From: Monosporascus cannonballus
Taxonomy: Eukaryota; Ascomycota; Sordariomycetes; Xylariales
NCBI GenBank assembly: GCA_004154925.1
Contig: QJNS01000029.1
Span: 1 to 64,000, forward strand
Direction of reading: 5' to 3'
Length of the DNA: 64,000 nt
Shown here: piece by piece, positions 58,411 to 64,000 of the stretch
Layout: each line of letters opens with the position of its first letter
How positions within the stretch are numbered: position 1 is the first letter of the stretch
The notes under the pieces: generated by a model
Databases searched by the model: none
What the model saw: the letters and a program-made list of their open reading frames with translations, nothing else
What the model was told of the DNA's origin: nothing
Made by a program: the position numbers and the translations under genes

Positions 58411-59886
58411 TGTTATAAGCAAAATATCGCGAGATTATTACTAAAAACTATGAAGACCGAAGGGCTCTGCAGGTTACGGTGAATTCAGAGACATGATAAT
58501 TGACTGTCTCGTACTCGGGGCCCAGAACGGTTTCGGTGCCCCTGAGTGGTGATGACGCTTTCTCTTGGTGGTTAGTGCCTGATAACGACGATCATCGGGC
58601 CCGGGGGCAGCAAAACGGTATTGGCGAGCCTGTGGGATGCTAAACCAATCATGCTCGAGGCTTCATCAAACGGAGCACTTGTGATTGACGCTTGAAGGGA
58701 CTAAAGGTCTCGGCACCAAGTCAACAGCTGGCAATGGAACAGCCCTTGAAATACGAGATTGGGGGCTGAAGGGCTTGGGGCAAACGCGTGCTTGTCATGT
58801 GACGGAGCCGAAAACCCGGAAGTTCAGGCACTCATACCCCGAGGATGTCAGACAGTGTATTCACTGAGGATATGACTGTATAAAAGGAGTCATTCTATCA
58901 TTGACGAGATTGCTTCGACCACAGCGCACCTCTCATCGCATCAAGCCGCTTTGTGTCCCACAGCCTACTAGCTTCTAATAAGCGTTGCCCCTAACGAAAT
59001 GAGCGGCCCTTGGGCCAAACGAAAGAATGAACGAAATCAAGGAAATGACCAAATTTCTGCCAGCGACAAGCCGTAATATCATTAATACCACTTCATAGAT
59101 TGGTGAGCAGGTTATCGTATGCCTCAGACGGCCATGGGAACAGTGTCGGAGGAACGCAATCAGTTCGCTAATACTTCAATACAGGCCAGTGGAGGTTACC
59201 CTCCGTGTCTGAGCTCTTATGGGCATCTACATAAGCCGTGCCAACCTCGTTGCGTACTTATCAATGGCAACCACTGCTCTATCGTTTTGATTCTCAACCC
59301 ACTCGTCAACTAGGTAGTTGCCATCCGAAAACACTTTGATAGGGACGCACCGGTAGATTCGGCTGACAGGAGCCCAAAGGTTAAGCCCTAGGCCCAGAGT
59401 CGTTCAAAGAATCGGGTTGGACTTCTAGACTCTGTATCGGGGGCTGTTGGGCGTAGTCTCTGATAAGCTAGCATACAGATGCTTGAACAGGAGGTACTCA
59501 AGGCATTCTAGAATTGATAACTCAAGAATGCTTCTCTCCGATAAGAACACATTAACAGAACCGACAGTACATTGACATCGGCCTACAGCATGCGTTATAT
59601 GCTGCCCGATTCTCGGCATTATATTAATTATACTTGGTGAGCGGCCTCAGTTAATAGGGGCGAAGGCTTGGCGGAACCTTACCCTTCTGAACAGCCAATC
59701 AGGTTAATTCTGAGGACGGTATTTGTAATTCTCACACCCAGAGAACGAAAGATCTAAATTCATATCTCTCCACTTCTTCCCCGGCGTCTCGCATGAGTAA
59801 GCCCCCATAACAACTCAAGATCTCGAAACCATCTAGATCCATTGGCTTAGGAAAGTTTCTGGTCTAGTTGGGGTAAAGCGGAAACA
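58411..59886. other. divergent promoter region
   Basis: About 1.5 kb between the divergently transcribed dioxygenase and MOSC-fusion genes. No ORF of note. A short imperfect hairpin (ACTCGGGGC ... GTGCCCCTGAGT) lies at about 58513-58547. Confidence 0.5.
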
Positions 59887-62090
59887 ATGGCGCCGGCGGC
59901 AGATATCGACTTCTTCGCGCCCTTCGAGCGGGACACCATCCTCGAGGTCCGGACCAGCAAGATGAAGACGATGCCGGGGCTCACGATCAAGAGCGGAATC
60001 GACAAGAGGGAGCGTGCCGGGCGCATCCCCGTGTCGTTCCTGGGCCTCGAGGACGACGAGCACGACCCCACCTTTCACGGCGGGAAGGACAAGGCCATCC
60101 ACGGCTGTGAGTCATGAGTCATCCGGCGTGCGGCCCTCGTCCTCTGACTCACAGGCAGACTGCTCCTCCCACTACCCCAGTTGGCGCGCCGAGTTCCCTG
60201 CGGCCGCGTCGCGGTTCGGGCCCGGAGGCTTCGGGGAGAACCTGGTGACAGCGCGCATGAACGAGCGCAACGTCTGCATAGGGGATATCGTCTCGGTCGG
60301 CGACGACGGGGTACTGCTTCAGGTCAGCCTGCCGCGGCAGCCGTGCTTCAAGCTGAACCATCGGTTTCAGCTGAAAAACTTTGCGCCCAATACGTATAAG
60401 CTGAGCCGGACCGGCTGGTACTACCGCGTGCTGCATGAGGGCACAATACAGGTTGGTCTAACCGATTCTTTTCGTTGCACAACTAGGTACGTGGTGGCTT
60501 CACTACGTCTACCGCGCCAGTGCGGTGCTCCCGAGCGCACGCCACGGATGTGCGCTCGTATCATGTCTAGATATGACATATTGAGGAGCTTCCGGGTTCT
60601 GAACCATAACAGGCTGGCGATGAAATCCGACTGGTGGAGCGGAAATGGCCCCAATGGACTATCGAGAGGGTGCAAGAGTACCTGCACCGCAACCAAGGCG
60701 ACGCGGCCATGAACGAGGAGCTCTCCAAGATCGAGGCCATGGGTGACGAAGCGAAGGGAGCGTTCCTCAAGCGCGTCGCCAAGTTCAAGGCCAAGCAGAA
60801 GCGGGCAGCAGCCTCGGGCGCCAGCGCCTCCGAAGAGGATGGCATGGCAACGGTGGCGGAGAAGTGGCGGGACTACAGGATCGTGGAGAAGAGGACGCAG
60901 ACCCCCCGGATCGCCTCATTCGTGCTCGAGGCGGTGGACCCCCTCCCGCAAGAGGTCGGGGACGGGGGCAAGGCGGCACTGACGGGCGCGCACGCCCGCC
61001 TCCGGCTCCCCGGCGGCCTCTTGCGCACCTACTCGATCGTCTCCGGCGGCGGCGCGGACCGCTTTGAGCTGGGCGTCGCGCTCACGGACCCTGGCCACGG
61101 CCACGGCGGCTCGGCATACCTACACCACACCGCACACGTCGGCAACGTGCTGCAGGTCGGCCGCATCACGACCGACGTGAAGCCCGCGGGCGCCGCCAGC
61201 TGCCACGTGTTCGTCGTGGGCGGTATCGGGAGTAAGCGGTCTCTGGAGTTGTCATATCCCCTCCTCAATTTCCTGCCCACACGCTGACCCCAGACGTTGC
61301 AATGCAGTCACGGCCTTCCTGAGCATGGTCGAGGCCTACCGCGCGATCCACTGGGAGACGACGCTGCACTACGCCGTGCGCGACGCCGCCGACGTGCCGT
61401 TCCGCGACCGCGTCGTGGACGGGCTCGGCGACTTGCTACGCCTGTACGACGCGTCGCGCGGCGAGCGCATGGACGTCGCCGCCATCTTCCGGGACCTTCC
61501 GTGGAACGCGCACGTCTACGTCGTAAGTCGCTATTCCCTCCATCCGCCCCTCCCCTATTCTCTACCTACCCACCTTGGGAGAACAAAACCTTCCCAATAG
61601 GGAGGGAAGCCCTTTAGGCAGTCTACAGCTGTCTTCATAACTCCGGCCTGACTGCTCTCCTGGTTGGAATAGCGAGGAAGAATGATGAATTACTGACTCC
61701 CGGGTGTTGTCGCAGTGCGGACCCCTGCGCATGATGGAGGAGGCGAAGCACGCGGCGCGGGAGTGCGGCCTCGGCGAAGACGAGGTGCACTTCGAGGCGT
61801 TCGAGGCGGAGACCGACGGCGACCCGTTCGAGGTCGAGGTCGCGAATAAGGGCGATGGCACGGTCCTAAAGGTCGGCAGCGGGGAGACGCTGCTGGAGGT
61901 GCTGAGGAGGGAGTTCGGCGACGGCGACGTGGCCAGCAGCTGCGAGGTCGGCAACTGCGGCACGTGCAAGGTCGCTGTCAGGAGCGGGTGGGTGGACCAT
62001 AGGGGCACAGGCCTCCTGGAGGACGAGAAGGCGGTCTCGATGCTGAGCTGTGTGAGTAGGGGCATCGGCAGGATCACGGTTGAGATCTGA
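59887..62090 (+). CDS. MOSC-flavin reductase-2Fe-2S ferredoxin fusion oxidoreductase
   Basis: Five exons: 59887-60106, 60159-60451, 60613-61231, 61308-61522 and 61716-62090 (introns 52, 161, 76 and 193 bp), giving 573 residues. Residues about 30-175 are a MOSC domain (FHGGKDKAIHGYCSSHYPSW, FGPGGFGENLVTARMNERNV and SLPRQPCFKLNHR, with Cys136 as the likely sulfur-carrying cysteine). A helical linker follows (about 185-255). Residues about 270-450 are a ferredoxin-NADP reductase-type module: LRTYSIVSGGGADRFELGVA (RxYS flavin motif) and VFVVGGIGITAFLSMVEAYR. The C-terminus is a plant-type [2Fe-2S] ferredoxin with Cys525, Cys530, Cys533 and Cys561 (SSCEVGNCGTCKV...MLSCVSRG). This is a phthalate-dioxygenase-reductase-like electron-transfer chain joined to a molybdenum-cofactor or sulfur-handling domain. 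Substrate unknown; cytosolic, as no targeting signal is seen. Confidence 0.92.
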
Positions 62091-62560
62091 TGGCAGCGGT
62101 TTGTGGATGGTTGGCATGCGCACAATGCATAGAGAAGCGAGATATATGTTGAGATTACTCGAGGTGAGATTCTATTTGACAAGTTTGCCGCTCTATACAA
62201 GGACGTTATCGGCACTATTCTAGATATATTACGCTATTGAGTCCCGGTCGCCTATTCGGCCGGATTCGATGTCTCCGATGTAGATCGCTGGTTTCCGTGC
62301 TCAAGCCAAATGACAACCACCCAGTCGTGCCCATTCACGGACGGCGCAGCCACCTAATTCTACATGGAACTTCCGGTTATCAGCAAGGATCTCTGGCTTC
62401 AATGGTCCTCCAGTCGCCGGGATATCCAATGAAAAACTTCGAATAGACCGCCGGCTACCCTTTGTGGGAGCCAAGGCGCGACTTGAGCCAGGTAAAAATT
62501 AGGTGACTGACAATAACGGTTCAAATGGATCCGTGCACTGGCCTATTTCGCACCAAAACA
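62091..62560. other. 3' flank and boundary to AT-rich block
   Basis: Normal-composition DNA for about 470 bp, with no gene, ending abruptly where AT content jumps at about 62560. Confidence 0.5.
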
Positions 62561-64000
62561 TACCATTTTCACTTTATTATAACAAATTATAGAAAAATAA
62601 GAAAAATAACAAAACAATAACTCTATGTAAATAATTTCATATATTATTTATTTTTATTATGAATTTTCTCTTTAATAATAGGTTTTACGAATATTAAGTA
62701 GTAAATTAAATATTAAAAATAATTTTCATAATAATAATTTCAAAATTTATATAATAATATTCATATTAATATTTTAACGATAATTTATATAGTTAGTAAT
62801 AAATTCAATTTATTATATATAAAACTGTTATAATAAGTGAGGCTCTTTTTAAATGTTAATTTTATATAATTTTATTAAATTTGTTTATATTATTATAATT
62901 TAGATAAAAAAGGTTCGTTTTAATTAGAAATAGATAATCGCACAGGTCGAATTAATTTATAAGTAGAAGTTTATAGGTAGTCTTCACATAAGTCTTCTAT
63001 ATCTACTAATTTTAAAACGTTATAATAAAACAATAAAGCGCAGACATTAAACAGCTAAAAAACTTAAATAAATTAAAAATTTTACTTATTTACAAATTTT
63101 TAATAATAAAGTTTTCTGTTATAATAGAAAAATTTATAATTTTTTGTATATCATTTAAATTTAAACTTGTTATTTTTTATTAAAATCTTTTTAATCTTTG
63201 TAAAAATATCTTAATTTTAATATTTAAATAAAAACGTATAAAATTTAATATCTATTTAAGCGATGCGTTTACGTAGTTAAACTTTTTACTTTGTATATTA
63301 TATAAATGTTAAATTAATATATTTTTTCTTTTTAAAAATATAATTTAATAAAGTAATGTATGCTTAATTAAGTTATAATAAATATATTCGCGTCGTTAAC
63401 TTTAAACGTTAAATTTATATATATATAATGAAATAATACATTTTACTTATGTTATAAATTTCTTTTTAAAATATTAAATATAGTTTTAATTTATAAGTAA
63501 TATAAAAACAAAAACAATTTAAAAGTTTTATTGATTTAAAAATATTTTATAATTATAAAATAATCGTTACGATAAACGGAATAATTTATTTTTAAAAATT
63601 CTTATTTACGAAAACGCTTAACCGCCGCAAAACGGTTATTATAATAAATTATGGTTATAAAAGGCATATTACCGCCGTTCGTTAATATTTTATTTAAAAT
63701 AACTTTTTAACCCGACGTTATTTAATTTTTAGCGGATTTACGATATACCTTTTTCGAAATAATAACTAATTACCGTTTCTGCAGTTTTAAGTTATTTATA
63801 TATAAAGGTAACGTTAAAAATCCGATAATCCGCTAGGAAAAATATATTAATTAATATTTCTTAATACGTTTAAAATTTGCAATTAATTAAAAGATTTATT
63901 TTTCGGCCATAAACCGCATTATATATATAATTTAACTGCTTTAGGGTAATATTTATTCGTATATACGTAATAAAGTTAATAATATAATAATATAATTTAC
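62561..64000. repeat. RIP-mutated AT-rich repeat block
   Basis: AT content rises to roughly 80% or more over a few tens of bases and stays there to the window end. In 63541-63860, TpA is abundant, CpA and TpG are almost absent, and the remaining C is mostly in CpG (ACGG, CCGCCG, CCCGACG). That is the pattern of repeat-induced point mutation, which converts CpA to TpA in duplicated DNA. No ORF survives. The underlying repeat, probably a retrotransposon or DNA transposon, is no longer identifiable by eye. The first 100-200 bases keep more CpA, so the edge may be less mutated. The block continues beyond the window. Confidence 0.85.

Noticed and set aside
1..64000. CRISPR arrays, bacterial operons or prophage
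   Set aside because: Intron-rich eukaryotic genes throughout, and no spaced direct repeats were seen.

Overview
The window is nuclear DNA from a filamentous ascomycete (Pezizomycotina, most likely Sordariomycetes). Nearly every intact gene has short GT..AG introns of 52-160 bp, and the gene set (Atg2, CSA/Rad28, glutamine synthetase, polyamine oxidase, secreted intradiol dioxygenase, heme-thiolate peroxidase, Zn2Cys6 and C2H2 factors) is fungal. Intergenic DNA carries TACCTAGGTA-type palindromes. The last 1.4 kb is an AT-rich block in which CpA/TpG has been depleted in favour of TpA, the footprint of repeat-induced point mutation (RIP).

Layout. 1-8.4 kb: no credible gene; a microsatellite and a nest of degenerate inverted-repeat elements. 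8.5-11.5 kb: an unrecognised nuclear-looking protein (-) head to head with a CSA/ERCC8-type WD40 repair protein (+). 11.5-19.3 kb: gene-poor, with a TTAA-ended MITE, a dead MFS transporter, a 10-N assembly gap and an orphan exon. 19.4-25.8 kb: ATG2 (-). 26.8-28.6 kb: polyamine oxidase (-). 30.5-32.2 kb: cytochrome b5-acyl-CoA dehydrogenase fusion (+). 33.4-34.3 kb: secreted protein of unknown function (+). 35.6-36.3 kb: relic of a GH43 C-terminal domain (-). 38.7-40.9 kb: three-finger C2H2 factor (+). 42.5-43.3 kb: chloroperoxidase-family enzyme (-). 45.3-47.0 kb: a Zn2Cys6-factor relic (-) beside a dead multipass membrane protein (+). 47.6-49.7 kb: 704-residue orphan (-). 49.7-53.5 kb: non-coding, with a MITE. 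53.5-55.3 kb: glutamine synthetase (+). 57.2-58.4 kb: intradiol dioxygenase (-). 59.9-62.1 kb: MOSC-reductase-ferredoxin fusion (+). 62.56-64 kb: RIP block.

How they fit. The intact genes are mostly housekeeping (autophagy, transcription-coupled repair, nitrogen assimilation) mixed with oxidative catabolism (amine oxidase, ring-cleaving dioxygenase, acyl-CoA dehydrogenase, flavin/iron-sulfur oxidoreductase). They do not form an obvious single cluster. Accessory genes between them are decaying: four separate relics (MFS, GH43 domain, membrane protein, Zn2Cys6 factor) have stops, frameshifts or truncations, and the 42.5-47 kb stretch could be a dying metabolite locus whose peroxidase is still open.

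No clearly new biological system was found. The best candidates for follow-up are the three-copy TTAA MITE family, the MITE carrying GATA motifs upstream of glutamine synthetase, the EHQ-variant peroxidase, and the three-domain MOSC oxidoreductase. All exon boundaries were worked out by eye from reading frame, splice signals and family continuity.
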